Assembly (NCBI GenBank): GCA_014380365.1
Contig: JACMJZ010000032.1
Span: 168,860 to 232,859, forward strand
Source: Pyrinomonadaceae bacterium
Lineage (GTDB): Bacteria; Acidobacteriota; Blastocatellia; Pyrinomonadales; Pyrinomonadaceae
Length of the DNA: 64,000 nucleotides
Direction of reading: 5' to 3'
Part shown: one piece after another, positions 30,578-40,246 of the stretch
How the letters are laid out: each line of letters begins with the position of its first letter
Position numbering within the stretch: the first letter of the stretch is position 1
The notes under the pieces: generated by a model
Database searches by the model: none
Told to the model about the DNA's origin: nothing
The model's input: the letters and a program-made list of their open reading frames with translations, nothing else
Position numbers and translations under genes: made by a program

Positions 30578-31615
30578 CTAAATTGTGAAGTCCCTGATGT
30601 CCTGGAACGGAGTTTCGGGGTTGTCGAAATCGGGGCGGTAGTAGTAAGCGGCGCCGTCAAACTCCTGCATCCAGCCTTCTTCCATGCCCAGCTCATCAAG
30701 CGCGGCGACTGCCCGCAGCCATTCGCTCTCGGTGATGCGCCGCGAAAGTAATAGGTGGCGCTTGCTCGTCGCGGCCTGGTGGGTCGGATAGTATTGGGCC
30801 ATCAACGAAATTGCGACTCGTGGGCTCAACTCATCCTTGATCCATTCAAGCGACTCGCGTATTCCCCCGATGTCGTTTGGCAAAACCAGCAGACGGATAA
30901 TCAATCCGCGTTTCAGCAGCCCATCTGCGCCAAAAACGAGTTCGTCGCCCACCTGAGCGTACATCTCGGCGATCGCCCGGCGAGCATGTTCTTTGTAGCC
31001 ACCAACCTTGGAATAAAGATAACCGGCTTCGTCCTCAGCGTACTTGAGGTCAGGCAAATAAACATCGACGACGCCTGCCAGCAATCGAAGCACTTCGACA
31101 GAATCATAGGAGTTTGTGTTGTAGACGATGGGGAGGCGCAATCCCTGGTCGGCTGCCAGCAGGATGCTCCGCGCCATCTGCGGCGCAAAGTGAGTCGGCG
31201 AAACGAAGTTGATGTTGTGACAACCGGCTGCTTGCAGCTCAAGCATCATGTCCGCGAGACGCTCGTGCGTGACCTCATTTTTGAGTTGCTGTTTGTGAGT
31301 TTGGGAAATTTGATAGTTCTGGCAATAGACGCAACGCAGGTTGCAGTTGCCAAAAAAAATGTTGCCGGCCCCGCGGGTGCCGACCAGCGCCGGTTCCTCA
31401 CCGAAGTGGGCTGTGTAGGAAGAGACAATAGGCAGCCGGCCCGAATAGCATGCCGCGATCTCGTCGCGCAGTCGGTTGTTCAGACAGTCGCGCGGACAAA
31501 CCGTGCAACTTTCGAGCAGGGATTCGAGCGACGTTACGCGTCTCGCAAACTCTCCAGTTTCGAGTAGCCTCAAATAGGAAGGCTGACCTGTTGTCTGATC
31601 TCTGATCTCCGACAT
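30578..31615 (-). CDS. Radical SAM protein, PflA-like activase family
   Basis: 345 residues. The radical SAM cluster motif CxxxCxxC is NCNLRCVYCQNYQIS (about residues 90-105). An N-terminal Cys cluster (SCTVCPRDCLNN) resembles the extra iron-sulfur site of PflA-like and AmmeMemoRadiSam-type proteins. The enzyme would cleave SAM to a 5'-deoxyadenosyl radical; the partner is not known, and no glycyl-radical enzyme is next door. It is the last gene of an apparent three-gene minus-strand operon (secreted protein 32181-33353, DUF2721 protein 31628-32170, this gene), with gaps of 10 and 12 bases. Confidence 0.85.
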   Translation of the reverse strand: MSEIRDQTTGQPSYLRLLETGEFARRVTSLESLLESCTVCPRDCLNNRLRDEIAACYSGRLPIVSSYTAHFGEEPALVGTRGAGNIFFGNCNLRCVYCQNYQISQTHKQQLKNEVTHERLADMMLELQAAGCHNINFVSPTHFAPQMARSILLAADQGLRLPIVYNTNSYDSVEVLRLLAGVVDVYLPDLKYAEDEAGYLYSKVGGYKEHARRAIAEMYAQVGDELVFGADGLLKRGLIIRLLVLPNDIGGIRESLEWIKDELSPRVAISLMAQYYPTHQAATSKRHLLLSRRITESEWLRAVAALDELGMEEGWMQEFDGAAYYYRPDFDNPETPFQDIRDFTI

Positions 31616-31627
31616 CTGACCTCTGGT

Positions 31628-32170
31628 TTATTGGTGACTGCGAAAATGCACAAAGTGGGGTTTGTGATGTTCTACCAACTCCGCGGGCGCAACTTTCGTG
31701 GTTTGACTCCAGATGAAATCCATCTCGGCGTGGATTGTACTCAGCGCCAGGCGCGCTTCGAAAATCAGCAGGATGCTTCCGTAAAAAAGAAAACAGGCGC
31801 CGATGATCCCAAAGATGACCGGCACCAGCGTGTAACGCGGCTTTTCCAAAATCGCCACCACTCCGATGGCCACACTCGTGGCCACGAACATCCCCAGGCA
31901 TAGATAGAATGAGACCATCGCCCGTTGCAGAATGCGCGCGCGGCTGGTCAGTTTGTCGAGTTGCGCAAAGATTACCGCCTGCCGCTCGCCGGCTTCACTC
32001 GGGGGTTTCTGCGCCAGTTCCTCGAGTTTGTCGGCCAGGGTTCGGACTCGGTCTACAACTCGTCCCAGCCGCGTAGAGGTGGAAAGAATCATGCTGCCGC
32101 AAGCGGAGATCAACACCGCGGGCGTGATCATTGCCGTCAGAACGGCAACGGCTGAAGACATTGGATCCAC
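31628..32170 (-). CDS. DUF2721-family membrane protein
   Basis: 180 residues with three membrane helices, starting at a GTG at 32170 (an ATG at 32161 is also possible). The conserved opening ITPAVLISACGSMILSTSTRLGRVVDRVR and the long helix LADKLEELAQ match DUF2721, a family of unknown function common in cyanobacteria and acidobacteria. It lies between a secreted protein gene and the radical SAM gene in the same operon. Confidence 0.85.
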   Translation of the reverse strand: MDPMSSAVAVLTAMITPAVLISACGSMILSTSTRLGRVVDRVRTLADKLEELAQKPPSEAGERQAVIFAQLDKLTSRARILQRAMVSFYLCLGMFVATSVAIGVVAILEKPRYTLVPVIFGIIGACFLFYGSILLIFEARLALSTIHAEMDFIWSQTTKVAPAELVEHHKPHFVHFRSHQ

Positions 32171-32180
32171 AATCTTGCAA

Positions 32181-33353
32181 CTAACCCCGGCGCTTTACTC
32201 GTCTTCTCTTGACCGGAGGTTTGACAATCGTTTTGACGTCCGTTGCCTTCACTGACGAATCTTGTTTCGGTTGCATATGCTTCTTCATCAAGTCCATCAC
32301 CATTTGCTGGGGCACGTCGGCGCGAATCATCACTTCATCACCTTCCGCAACGATGGCGATTCCATTCAGCAAGGGCTGAGCCACGGGATCCTTGATTTCG
32401 TTGGTTGCGTGGCGCAGGAAACCGCCGAACAAGTTGCTCATGATCTTTGCAGTGTCTGGGTTGTCTGCATTCATGGCCCCGCGCAACATGAAGTTAGTTG
32501 CATCCATTGTCAGCGCGGCGTAAAAGTCGCCCTGCCTGGTATCGCAACGCGCGGCGCGGGGGTTTGTTTCCGTGCCGAGCATGCCGAAGCTCTTGGCAAA
32601 CGAATGCCAGGGCGTGCCGGCGATACTGACCAGCGCGTTGGGATCGCGGACGAGCGAATTCAAGGTTGCCGTGCTGATGCGTTCCTTGCCTTCGCCCGCG
32701 TCGATCGCGGCGCGGAGATATCGAGGACTACCCACGGCGATCGTGTTTCCATTCAGCGCCACGATGCCCGCCTCGGTGAAAGATTTGAGAATCGGGTTCT
32801 TCTCCGCTTCTTTTACGAGGGGGTCGATAGTCATGAGCCCCATGGTTTTGGTTCCATACTTCTCGTCACGCAGCTTTCCGCCTGAAGCCATTCGCGCCAG
32901 AGCTATCAAAGATTCGGCGCTGAAGTCGCCGCTGGCGACGATCATGAATTCGGGCATTTGAAAGTTGAGATCGTCGGTGGGCTTGCGAAACCGGGTCGCG
33001 ATAACGATGTAGTCAATCTTAGTCGGATCGACGCCGGCCATCTGTTTAGCTTGCTCGAAACCTTTGCGCATGCCTTCGACGTCTTTTGGAGGCAGAAACT
33101 TAGGCACCAGCTCATTGAGGATGCGCTGCGGATTGAAATAAACCATCGTATCCGCCTCAGGCAGGATCGAAAGGGAACTGACAATTGCCTGGGTAGCAGG
33201 GGAGCTTGCGGGGGTTGTGGCTACGAACGGTGTAGCAATCGCTTTGGACTGGGCGATCGCGGTTTGCGCGTTTTGAGCTGTTTGCGCCAACGCGCTTACG
33301 CCAGCCAAAGTAATAACCAGGGTTACTAAGACGAAGTTTGAAATTTTTCTCAT
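32181..33353 (-). CDS. Secreted hypothetical protein of about 390 residues
   Basis: The ATG at 33353 is preceded by GGAGG nine bases upstream. A signal peptide (residues 1-24, ending SALA) leads to an exported protein without recognisable domains. Conserved-looking segments are LPEADTMVYFNPQRILNELVP and GVDPTKIDYIVIATRF; the C-terminus is basic (PPVKRRRVKRRG), suggesting it interacts with nucleic acid or anionic polymer, or with the membrane. I do not recognise the family; acidobacterial genomes often carry such proteins. It starts a three-gene operon with DUF2721 and radical SAM genes. Confidence 0.6.
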   Translation of the reverse strand: MRKISNFVLVTLVITLAGVSALAQTAQNAQTAIAQSKAIATPFVATTPASSPATQAIVSSLSILPEADTMVYFNPQRILNELVPKFLPPKDVEGMRKGFEQAKQMAGVDPTKIDYIVIATRFRKPTDDLNFQMPEFMIVASGDFSAESLIALARMASGGKLRDEKYGTKTMGLMTIDPLVKEAEKNPILKSFTEAGIVALNGNTIAVGSPRYLRAAIDAGEGKERISTATLNSLVRDPNALVSIAGTPWHSFAKSFGMLGTETNPRAARCDTRQGDFYAALTMDATNFMLRGAMNADNPDTAKIMSNLFGGFLRHATNEIKDPVAQPLLNGIAIVAEGDEVMIRADVPQQMVMDLMKKHMQPKQDSSVKATDVKTIVKPPVKRRRVKRRG

Positions 33354-33449
33354 GGCCAGAGCCTCCATTCAGGGTTTGGGGTATCTTCACACAGTATCCG
33401 AGTTTTCGTCAGCTTTTGTTTCAATTGACTGAACGCGTTCGAGAACTCG

Positions 33450-33839
33450 CTAGATCCAATCAAGCTTTGCAACTGTGAATTCGTCGTGCACATTTCCTGT
33501 GTTGAGCGTTGTCGCCGGCTCAAAAAGCAGAACGTGGCATTCCTCCTCGGCCACCGGGCGATGCTCGACTCTGCGATCGACAATCATGAACTCGCCTTCT
33601 TCCAGCCAGACATCGCGTTGGGTTCGACTGGAATCATCACCGCTGCCTTCGCGAAACTCCATGCGAAATCGCCCCTTCACCACCAGAAACATTTCATCTT
33701 CTGTTTCGTGATGATGCCAGGTGAAGGGTCCCTGAAGCTTTACCAGTTTCAGGTGTTGTCCGTTGAGCTCGCCGACAATGCGAGGATTCCAGTAGTCGTC
33801 AATGAGCGAGAGCTTCTGGAGAAGGTTGATTTTGTCCAT
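33450..33839 (-). CDS. Cupin-fold protein
   Basis: 129 residues. A single cupin domain has both conserved strands: WHHHETEDEMFLVVKGRF (His, His and Glu, typical metal ligands) and the second motif ending VEHRPVAEEECHVLLFEP (His). Proteins of this kind bind a metal and act as isomerases, dioxygenases or sugar epimerase-like regulators; function cannot be assigned further. The gene is about 100 bases upstream of the operon of the secreted protein and could be its first member. Confidence 0.75.
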   Translation of the reverse strand: MDKINLLQKLSLIDDYWNPRIVGELNGQHLKLVKLQGPFTWHHHETEDEMFLVVKGRFRMEFREGSGDDSSRTQRDVWLEEGEFMIVDRRVEHRPVAEEECHVLLFEPATTLNTGNVHDEFTVAKLDWI

Positions 33840-34239
33840 GGAATCAGCAGTCAGTCAGGAGTCAGCGTCGGGCGCCATAGGTAACCTTATTAGCCGTTAA
33901 CCAAAATAATGGATTTCCGATGCACTCCAGAGTACGGCTGAGCGAGATAGATAGTTCCGTCGGGTTGAGCGAAGAAGTCCAGTCGGAATAACGCCGTGGC
34001 CGACGCGCCCTTTATCATCAGACCCGGGAGCAGTAGCGACCGGGTAGTTTGCAAAGCTCGCGATGTGATTGAATCATTTTGGTCCTGACTCAACCCGGTC
34101 GCTACCGCTCCCGGTTCTGATATTGAATGCTTCGCGCTTCGCACTACGCTGCTCTCCCTCTACGTTGGCTGGTTCGCGGGTAATCAGACTTTGATATATT
34201 CTTTGCACGCATTCATATCAACCTTGACGAGGGAACCGT
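33840..34239. other. Gene-free stretch with palindrome and a possible gene remnant
   Basis: Contains the family C palindrome (34016-34123). On the minus strand, 33890-34020 reads like protein (for example ALFRLDFFAQPDGTIYLA) up to a stop at 33890, fused upstream only to palindrome sequence, so it may be the tail of a lost gene. No usable start is present. The promoter of the inositol monophosphatase gene should be near 34150-34220. Confidence 0.35.
34016..34123. repeat. Palindromic repeat, family C
   Basis: Arms atcagacccgggagcagtagcgaccgggt and acccggtcgctaccgctcccggttctgat surround a 50-base centre. The other family C copy is at 16262-16347. Confidence 0.8.
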
Positions 34240-35016
34240 TTGCTAAACTTTGCCATTCAAACAGCGCGCGATGCCGGCCGCATTCTTGCCGATCGCATGG
34301 GACGCGCGTTACAGGTATCAAACAAAGGTGACATCGACCTGGTTACTGAAGCTGATCTCGCTTCGGAAAAACTGATCATCGAGAGAATCAAATCACACTA
34401 TCCGCGCCACGCCATTCTCGCCGAGGAGTCTGGCGCCACCGATGGAGTTGAGTTGGCAGGGGGAAACGATTGGAAGTGGATTGTCGATCCACTTGATGGC
34501 ACGACAAACTACGCGCATGGCTATCCGTGCTTCTGTGTTTCGATCGCTGTTGAGCGTGCGGGTGCAGTCGAGATGGGGGTAGTTTACGATCCGACGCGGG
34601 ATGAAGTGTTTGCCGCGGAACGTGGCCAGGGCGCTACTTTGAATGAACGCCCGATGAGGGTCTCCTCAGTTGAGGAGCTAAACAGCGCCATGCTTTGTAC
34701 GGGATTTCCTTACAACGTGCGTGAGCGCCCACACTTTGAGCGCGACTTTGCAAATTTCACCATGGAAGCACAGGCGGTCAGGCGCGACGGCTCGGCCGCG
34801 CTTGATCTGGCCTACATCGCTTGTGGACGCTTTGATGGCTTTTGGGAAGACGGGCTCAAGGCTTGGGACACTGCTGCCGGGGTGCTGCTTATCGAAGAAG
34901 CGGGCGGCTTGGTCACGAACTTTGGCGGCGATCCCTTGGACATTTACACGCCGAAGGTGCTGGCGAGTAATGGTCTGATTCATAGCGCAATGATGCGTGT
35001 GCTGGGAACGAACTGA
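34240..35016 (+). CDS. Inositol monophosphatase-family phosphatase
   Basis: 258 residues from a TTG start with GAGGG upstream. The lithium-sensitive metal-binding motifs are complete: ILAEESGA (Glu), DPLDGTTNYAHGYP and the late WDTAAG with GGLVTNFGG. The family removes phosphate from inositol phosphates, and in bacteria it also includes histidinol-phosphatase-like and SuhB enzymes. Cytoplasmic. A family A palindrome begins one base after the stop and a PlsC gene follows on the other strand. Confidence 0.9.
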   Translation: MLNFAIQTARDAGRILADRMGRALQVSNKGDIDLVTEADLASEKLIIERIKSHYPRHAILAEESGATDGVELAGGNDWKWIVDPLDGTTNYAHGYPCFCVSIAVERAGAVEMGVVYDPTRDEVFAAERGQGATLNERPMRVSSVEELNSAMLCTGFPYNVRERPHFERDFANFTMEAQAVRRDGSAALDLAYIACGRFDGFWEDGLKAWDTAAGVLLIEEAGGLVTNFGGDPLDIYTPKVLASNGLIHSAMMRVLGTN

Positions 35017-35070
35017 GTGGCACGGGCGTCCCGCTCGTGGCTTCGGGCGCAAACAGGATGCGCGTGCCAC
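35017..35070. repeat. Palindromic repeat, family A
   Basis: gtggcacgggcgtcccgctcgtg and caggatgcgcgtgccac. It begins directly after the inositol monophosphatase stop codon and lies between two convergent genes, a position fitting a transcription terminator. Confidence 0.8.
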
Positions 35071-35072
35071 TT

Positions 35073-35741
35073 TCATAAAGCGGACCGAATTATCTCAGCC
35101 AGGCGTGCAGTTTCGCGACGAGCGCAACTCCTCGCGTCCTCGCCGGAGCGTTGCGCGACGTGGAACAATGGGTGATAAGTGATTTCAACTTTCCCCGGAC
35201 GCGGTAATCGTCTCTCCGCCGGCCAAACCAGGTTTCCTCCTCGGATTGTGACTGGGAGAATCGGTACCTCAGCCTCCAGAGCCATTCTTACCGCGCCCCC
35301 CTTCATGCGAATCATCGAACCGTCAGGTAGCCCGCGTCCACCTTCAGGAAAAATTACAACCGCACCACCTTCGCGCAGCCACGTGAGCGAACGCCGGATC
35401 GCTGCCGGATCAGCGCCCTTGACTTGAAGCGGCCATGCGCCCAGTAGTCCAATCGCCCTTCCTACTAGCGGCCATTGAAAGGCTTCGCTCCAGGCGAGAT
35501 AGCGAGTGGGTGTTTTGATCGGTATCGATAACCAGAAAGGATCACCGTAGCTCTGATGATTAGCTGCAATTATCAGCCCGGTGTTTGCGGGAATGTTATC
35601 GACGCCCTTGAGTTCGATTTGCCAGAAGAGGCGGCAACCAAAACTCATCAGAGGTCGGGCCGCTTCAATCAGCCATTGCTGAACCGTACTCGGGGGGCGT
35701 TGCCCGGCGGTCTCTGGCGCTGGTGTCTCTTTCCGGCTCAC
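35073..35741 (-). CDS. PlsC-family 1-acylglycerol-3-phosphate acyltransferase
   Basis: 222 residues. The acyltransferase motif I is NHQSYGD (HxxxxD), motif III is FPEGGRG, and a hydrophobic N-terminal part associates with the membrane. The family transfers a fatty acyl chain to lysophosphatidic acid or related glycerol phosphates. It stands alone and convergent with the inositol monophosphatase gene; the substrate of this copy is inferred from family membership only. Confidence 0.85.
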   Translation of the reverse strand: MSRKETPAPETAGQRPPSTVQQWLIEAARPLMSFGCRLFWQIELKGVDNIPANTGLIIAANHQSYGDPFWLSIPIKTPTRYLAWSEAFQWPLVGRAIGLLGAWPLQVKGADPAAIRRSLTWLREGGAVVIFPEGGRGLPDGSMIRMKGGAVRMALEAEVPILPVTIRGGNLVWPAERRLPRPGKVEITYHPLFHVAQRSGEDARSCARRETARLAEIIRSAL

Positions 35742-35838
35742 GTAATTCTTGGGTAGGTCTTAGTGTCGGTTTGCGTTCGTTGGCGATTGAAGAGCGTCTA
35801 GTCGCGAACTGCTGTCACCGCAGTGAACCCGGTCTTGA

Positions 35839-36570
35839 TTAAAGCGGCCATTCCCGATCAATGAATTCTACATGGACCCTCGCCACGCCCGAGGGTCCCG
35901 TGCTGTGGCCTCGCACCGCTGCATGGACCGTAAGCTTGAATTGTTCGCTGGTCAACCGGACGAACCTGCCGACAGGTAGCGCCAGCGTCGTGTACAAGGC
36001 TGCACCTTTCTGGCTGATGTTTTCCGTTACCGTATGCTCGCTTTGCTCTACCTCGCCGTCTTCGTTGACTGTTTCGATTAACATATCAACGGGGATGTTA
36101 TGGCGCGTCGCTATCCGCTTATCCGATACAGTGACTTCGGCCGGCTCCCAATCCTCGACCTCGCTTAAACTCTCTGGCGTAGCGCCACCGACCTCATATC
36201 GTTTAGACGGATCTTCAGCGTAACTCTTGGGCGGGTGTTTCCCGATAAACGCCACCCCAACTTCAAACAAGGGCGAGCCACCGTCAGGCGGCACTGCGGA
36301 CTTCACATAACGCACGAGGGCCCAAACTCGATATTGATCCTCGACGTGATCGAACACCCGCAACTGCCGCGGCATCGGGATCGTCATGTGCAACAGCCGA
36401 CCCTTCTCGATCGGGTGTTTTAGCGCGAAGCGGGAGCCGAAAGGCGTAACATCAATGAGGCGCGTGATCTCAGTCCATTCAATGTCCGCAGCCTCCAGGC
36501 AGTGCACGCGTACGGGCAATCGCAGTTCCAGTCGTTGGCGTATGCGTTTGAATTTTTCCGGTTCAGACAT
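35839..36570 (-). CDS. Two-domain PilZ-like protein
   Basis: 243 residues from the ATG at 36570. Two beta-barrel domains are visible. The first (RLPVRVHCLEAADIEW, RLIDVTPFGSRF) lacks the classic arginine pair. The second begins ATRHNIPVDMLIE and has TENISQKGAALYT, close to the RxxxR and D/NxSxxG pattern but incomplete. It may bind c-di-GMP weakly or serve as a structural adaptor. The upstream in-frame extension to 36645 has no ribosome binding site. It is divergent from gyrA, across a 361-base gap. Confidence 0.6.
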   Translation of the reverse strand: MSEPEKFKRIRQRLELRLPVRVHCLEAADIEWTEITRLIDVTPFGSRFALKHPIEKGRLLHMTIPMPRQLRVFDHVEDQYRVWALVRYVKSAVPPDGGSPLFEVGVAFIGKHPPKSYAEDPSKRYEVGGATPESLSEVEDWEPAEVTVSDKRIATRHNIPVDMLIETVNEDGEVEQSEHTVTENISQKGAALYTTLALPVGRFVRLTSEQFKLTVHAAVRGHSTGPSGVARVHVEFIDREWPL

Positions 36571-36931
36571 GTGAGAATTGAGAGGTCTGGCCACTGAAGT
36601 TGAGCCACAATCGCCTATCCCGAAGGACGCCGGCAGGACAGGCACTTCTGAATGGTTGAATAGGGGGCGAAGCCATTGATTTTAATAGGGTTTTCGACGC
36701 TTTGCCGTTTGCTAAAAGCCTCCGATTCAGGCTACAATCACCCTTACTTTTTCACCGCAGATGAATTGCCTATTTCAAGAATAAATAAAGCGTGATCCTC
36801 GGCCGAAGTAGGCCGCCATCAAGACGTCATATTAATCAACATGCACCTGACACAACCGCCCGTTTTGCGCTGACTGGAAACCTCAAAGGCAAAGTCGGCG
36901 GCGGGCGGATTGTACTGGAAAGGCCAACGGG
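36571..36931. other. Intergenic region upstream of gyrA
   Basis: Gene-free. It holds the probable gyrA promoter (separate entry) and a leader of about 190 bases in which I see no clear riboswitch. An internal short inverted repeat (cggccgaagtaggccg, about 36800) is the only structure noted. Confidence 0.5.
36709..36738 (+). promoter_or_regulatory. Probable gyrA promoter
   Basis: TTGCTA (36709-36714), an 18-base spacer and TACAAT (36733-36738). It is the only decent sigma70 pair in the gap and would give a 5' leader of about 185 bases before the ATG at 36932. Confidence 0.4.
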
Positions 36932-39523
36932 ATGGAAACGACTTCTGAACACAAACCCATAAACATCGAAGATGAGATGCGGCGTTCGTATCTCGATTAT
37001 GCGATGTCCGTAATCATTGGCCGTGCGTTACCCGATGTGCGCGACGGACTCAAACCCGTTCATCGGCGCGTGTTCTGGGCCATGCATGAGCTGGGCAATA
37101 CACATAACAAACCCTACAAGAAGAGCGCTCGTATCGTTGGCGACGTGATCGGTAAATACCACCCGCACGGCGACACCGCAGTCTACGACACGATGGTCCG
37201 CCTGGCGCAGGATTTCTCCATGCGTTATCCACTGATCGATGGCCAGGGAAACTTCGGCTCGGTCGATGGTGATGCAGCCGCGGCGATGCGTTATACGGAA
37301 GTGCGCATGGCGAAGATCGCCACTCAGGTGCTGGCGGATCTCGAAAAAGAAACGGTCGACTTCCAGCCAAACTACGATGAATCGCTGAGCGAGCCCAAGG
37401 TAATGCCAACGCGCATACCTAACCTTTTAATAAACGGTTCAGATGGAATTGCCGTAGGCATGGCGACGAAGATTCCGCCACATAACCTGACAGAGATCGT
37501 CGAGGCCACCCTGGCATTGCTTCGCAAACCAGAGACGACAGTTGAGAGTTTGACCAAGATCGTAACCGGTCCGGACTTTCCGACAGGTGGGTTTATCTAT
37601 GGCCGTCAGGAGATAAAGAAAGCGTATCTCGAAGGCCGGGGAATTCTGCAACTCCGCGCGCGTGCAGGTATTGATCGAATTGGACGCGGCACCGGGGAGC
37701 GCGACGCAATCATCGTCACGGAGATACCATTTCAGGTCAACAAGTCTCGACTCATAGAACGCATCGCCGAGCTTATCAACGAAAAGAAACTCGAAGGCGT
37801 TTCAGACCTGCGCGACGAATCCGACCGCACCGGGATGCGCATCGTGATCGAACTCAAGCGTGATGCCGTACCGCAGATTGTCCTCAACAAACTCTACAAG
37901 TTGACGCCCATGCAGTCGTCGTTTGGCGTGATCAATCTGGCCATCGTCAACGGACAGCCGCGCGTGTTGAATTTGAAGCAGATGCTGGAGTGCTTCATCG
38001 ATTTCCGGCGCGAAGTTGTGCGCCGGCGCACGGAATACGACTTACGGAAAGCCAAGGCACGCGCGCACATTTTGGAAGGCTTGACCAAGGCGATCGATGC
38101 GCTCGACTACATCGTCACGCTTATCCGCAACTCGCGCTCGGTAGATGAAGCTCGCCAATGGCTGATGGGCCAGACGAAGACGATGGGCGAAGTGAAAGCC
38201 TGGAAGGGAATTTGGAGAGACGACGTTCCTAATGTCACAGTATCGCCCCAGCCGCTCAAGATCTATTTAGGAAAACTGCAAAAGACGATGACCCGGCTGG
38301 ATTTCTCCGAGCTGCAAGCGCAGGCGATCCTTGACCTGCAGTTGCGCCGCATTTCCGGGCTGGAACGCCAGAAGATCACCGACGAATACGAAGGAATCAT
38401 CAAGCACATTGCGGAGTTGGAAGAAATCCTGGGCAATGAAAGTTCCCTCCGCCGTGTGATCGGTAATGAGCTCGAAGAAGTGAAGAAGGAGTTTGGCGAT
38501 GCGCGCCGGACGGAGATTGTGGACGAAGGAGTTGAATTCTCAATCGAGGACTTGATTGCTGACGAAGACGTCGTGCTGACCGTAACCAACAGCGGCTATA
38601 TCAAGCGCACTCCGATCACGACCTATCAGCGACAGGGTCGCGGCGGCAAGGGACGCTTCGGCGCGGCGGCCAAGGGGGCAGATTTCGTCGAACATCTGTT
38701 CATCGCTTCAACTCACGACTATCTGATGGTCTTCACGGACGATGGCATGGTTTACAAGATCAAGGTCCATGTGGTTCCGGACGCGGCAGCCTCGGCGCGT
38801 GGCAAAGCCGTCGTGAATCTGATCAACATTCCGTCGGATCGAAAGCTGGCCGGCGTGGTGCCGGTTCGGGATTTTGCCGAAGGCCGTTATGTGTTGATGG
38901 TCACGCGCAAAGGCGTGATCAAGAAGACGTCGTTGTCGGATTTTCAAAACATTCGCACCAACGGCATCATCGCAATCAACATTGACGAGGGTGACGAATT
39001 GCTCGACGTGGTGTTGACTGACGGCGCGAAACGAATTTTTATCGCGACCCACAATGGACTGGCGATTCGTTTTGACGAAAAGAACGTCCGGCCGATGGGC
39101 CGTGCCACTCGCGGCGTGCGAGGTATCGACCTGCGCGCGGACGATTACGTCGTCTCAGTTTGTCCCGTCTCCGCCGACGATACGGAGAAGATGCTTTCCG
39201 TTTCGGAACTGGGCTACGGCAAGCAGACACCCATCACCACCTACCGCCTGCAGTCTCGCGGCGGCAAGGGCGTTATCAATATGAAGACGACGGAGAAGAC
39301 GGGCAAGGTCGTCGCAGTGTTCCCCGTTGACGCCGATTCGGAAATCATGATCATCACCCAACAAGCGAAGTTGATCCGGCTCGAAGCCGATCACATTCGC
39401 AAGACCGGCCGCAGCGCGCAAGGCGTCAGGCTAATTAAGATTGATGTTGGTGACAGAGTCACCAGCGCTTCGTTGGTTGAAGCGGCCGCAGATGAGGAAA
39501 CTGAGGACGCGCCGGCGAGTTAA
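36932..39523 (+). CDS. gyrA: DNA gyrase subunit A
   Basis: 863 residues. The catalytic tyrosine is in [11 protein letters not shown] (near residue 123), the DNA-gate region has [18 protein letters not shown], and the C-terminal beta-pinwheel has the GyrA box ([10 protein letters not shown]) plus a second QSRGGKG copy, which separates it from ParC. With GyrB it introduces negative supercoils using ATP. The position equivalent to E. coli Ser83 is Thr and Asp87 is kept, a normal wild-type combination in several phyla. No gyrB lies nearby. Family D palindrome follows. Confidence 0.98.
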   Translation: METTSEHKPINIEDEMRRSYLDYAMSVIIGRALPDVRDGLKPVHRRVFWAMHELGNTHNKPYKKSARIVGDVIGKYHPHGDTAVYDTMVRLAQDFSMRYPLIDGQGNFGSVDGDAAAAMRYTEVRMAKIATQVLADLEKETVDFQPNYDESLSEPKVMPTRIPNLLINGSDGIAVGMATKIPPHNLTEIVEATLALLRKPETTVESLTKIVTGPDFPTGGFIYGRQEIKKAYLEGRGILQLRARAGIDRIGRGTGERDAIIVTEIPFQVNKSRLIERIAELINEKKLEGVSDLRDESDRTGMRIVIELKRDAVPQIVLNKLYKLTPMQSSFGVINLAIVNGQPRVLNLKQMLECFIDFRREVVRRRTEYDLRKAKARAHILEGLTKAIDALDYIVTLIRNSRSVDEARQWLMGQTKTMGEVKAWKGIWRDDVPNVTVSPQPLKIYLGKLQKTMTRLDFSELQAQAILDLQLRRISGLERQKITDEYEGIIKHIAELEEILGNESSLRRVIGNELEEVKKEFGDARRTEIVDEGVEFSIEDLIADEDVVLTVTNSGYIKRTPITTYQRQGRGGKGRFGAAAKGADFVEHLFIASTHDYLMVFTDDGMVYKIKVHVVPDAAASARGKAVVNLINIPSDRKLAGVVPVRDFAEGRYVLMVTRKGVIKKTSLSDFQNIRTNGIIAINIDEGDELLDVVLTDGAKRIFIATHNGLAIRFDEKNVRPMGRATRGVRGIDLRADDYVVSVCPVSADDTEKMLSVSELGYGKQTPITTYRLQSRGGKGVINMKTTEKTGKVVAVFPVDADSEIMIITQQAKLIRLEADHIRKTGRSAQGVRLIKIDVGDRVTSASLVEAAADEETEDAPAS

Positions 39524-39547
39524 TTTGCCTTGGAGATAGACAATTCA

Positions 39548-39634
39548 CCGGGGGCAAGCCCGCCTTCCCAACCGCCAGCTAACGATAGTTGAACTATGAA
39601 ATGCTCGGTTGGGAAGGCGGGCTTGCCCCAGCTG
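39548..39634. repeat. Palindromic repeat, family D
   Basis: Arms accgggggcaagcccgccttccc and gggaaggcgggcttgccccagc with the centre agctaacgatagttgaac also found in the copy at 45985. It lies between the convergent gyrA and zinc-ribbon genes. Confidence 0.85.
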
Positions 39635-39673
39635 GTTCGAGAAGATTAAAGGCGGGGGTCGGAAAAAAGTTTC

Positions 39674-40174
39674 CTATTTGAGCTGTCGTGTTGTTCGGTC
39701 GGTCACGCTTGGCGTGGGGAACAAGTCTCCGGATGGGCGGGTTCTGAAAGCATCAACGACTGAGGAGCGGGGCGATAGCGGATTTGAGGTAACGGGAGCA
39801 GCGTCCAACTCACTCTGTTTATTCCGCCGGCGGATTTGTTTCGCGTGGAGAATGTCAGCAACGCCTTTTCCATAAAAGAAGAACGCTGGAATTAGCAGCA
39901 ACAACCACAAGAGACTGCTGACAGAACTCTCCATCACACTCAATAAAACTGCGACTATCAAAAACCCGTCCCCGAAAAACAGGCTGGCAATACCACTGCC
40001 GATCAACTCGTCCGGATCCTTTGAAACTGTCCCGTCTAAGCCTTGGTCCTTGATACTCCCCTGGAAAATACCCTGCCTTGCGGGCGCAAGCGCGGCATTT
40101 TCGAAGTCAGTGCCGCATTTCCGGCAAAACTTCTCGCGCTGTTCAGCCTGATTTCCGCAGTTGGTGCAGAGCAT
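39674..40174 (-). CDS. Zinc-ribbon membrane protein, paralogue of the one at 29783
   Basis: 166 residues. N-terminal zinc ribbon CTNCGNQAEQREKFCRKCGTDF, acidic linker, two membrane helices (about residues 62-105), a basic patch (HAKQIRRRNK), and a disordered tail ending SVTDRTTRQLK. The tail pattern SVT(E/D)-x-TT-x-x-L is shared with the protein at 29783-30418 although the middle differs, so the tail may be functional, for example as a peptide recognised by a partner. Function unknown. Confidence 0.7.
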   Translation of the reverse strand: MLCTNCGNQAEQREKFCRKCGTDFENAALAPARQGIFQGSIKDQGLDGTVSKDPDELIGSGIASLFFGDGFLIVAVLLSVMESSVSSLLWLLLLIPAFFFYGKGVADILHAKQIRRRNKQSELDAAPVTSNPLSPRSSVVDAFRTRPSGDLFPTPSVTDRTTRQLK

Positions 40175-40246
40175 AGAGTTCGTCCTCGATATTCCTCTTT
40201 ACGAAAAACTCTCCGGCAAGGTTCGGCGCGCGGACTTGATCTCAGC

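Noticed and set aside
30755-31567. 270-codon ORF on the plus strand
   Set aside because: Antisense shadow of the radical SAM gene.
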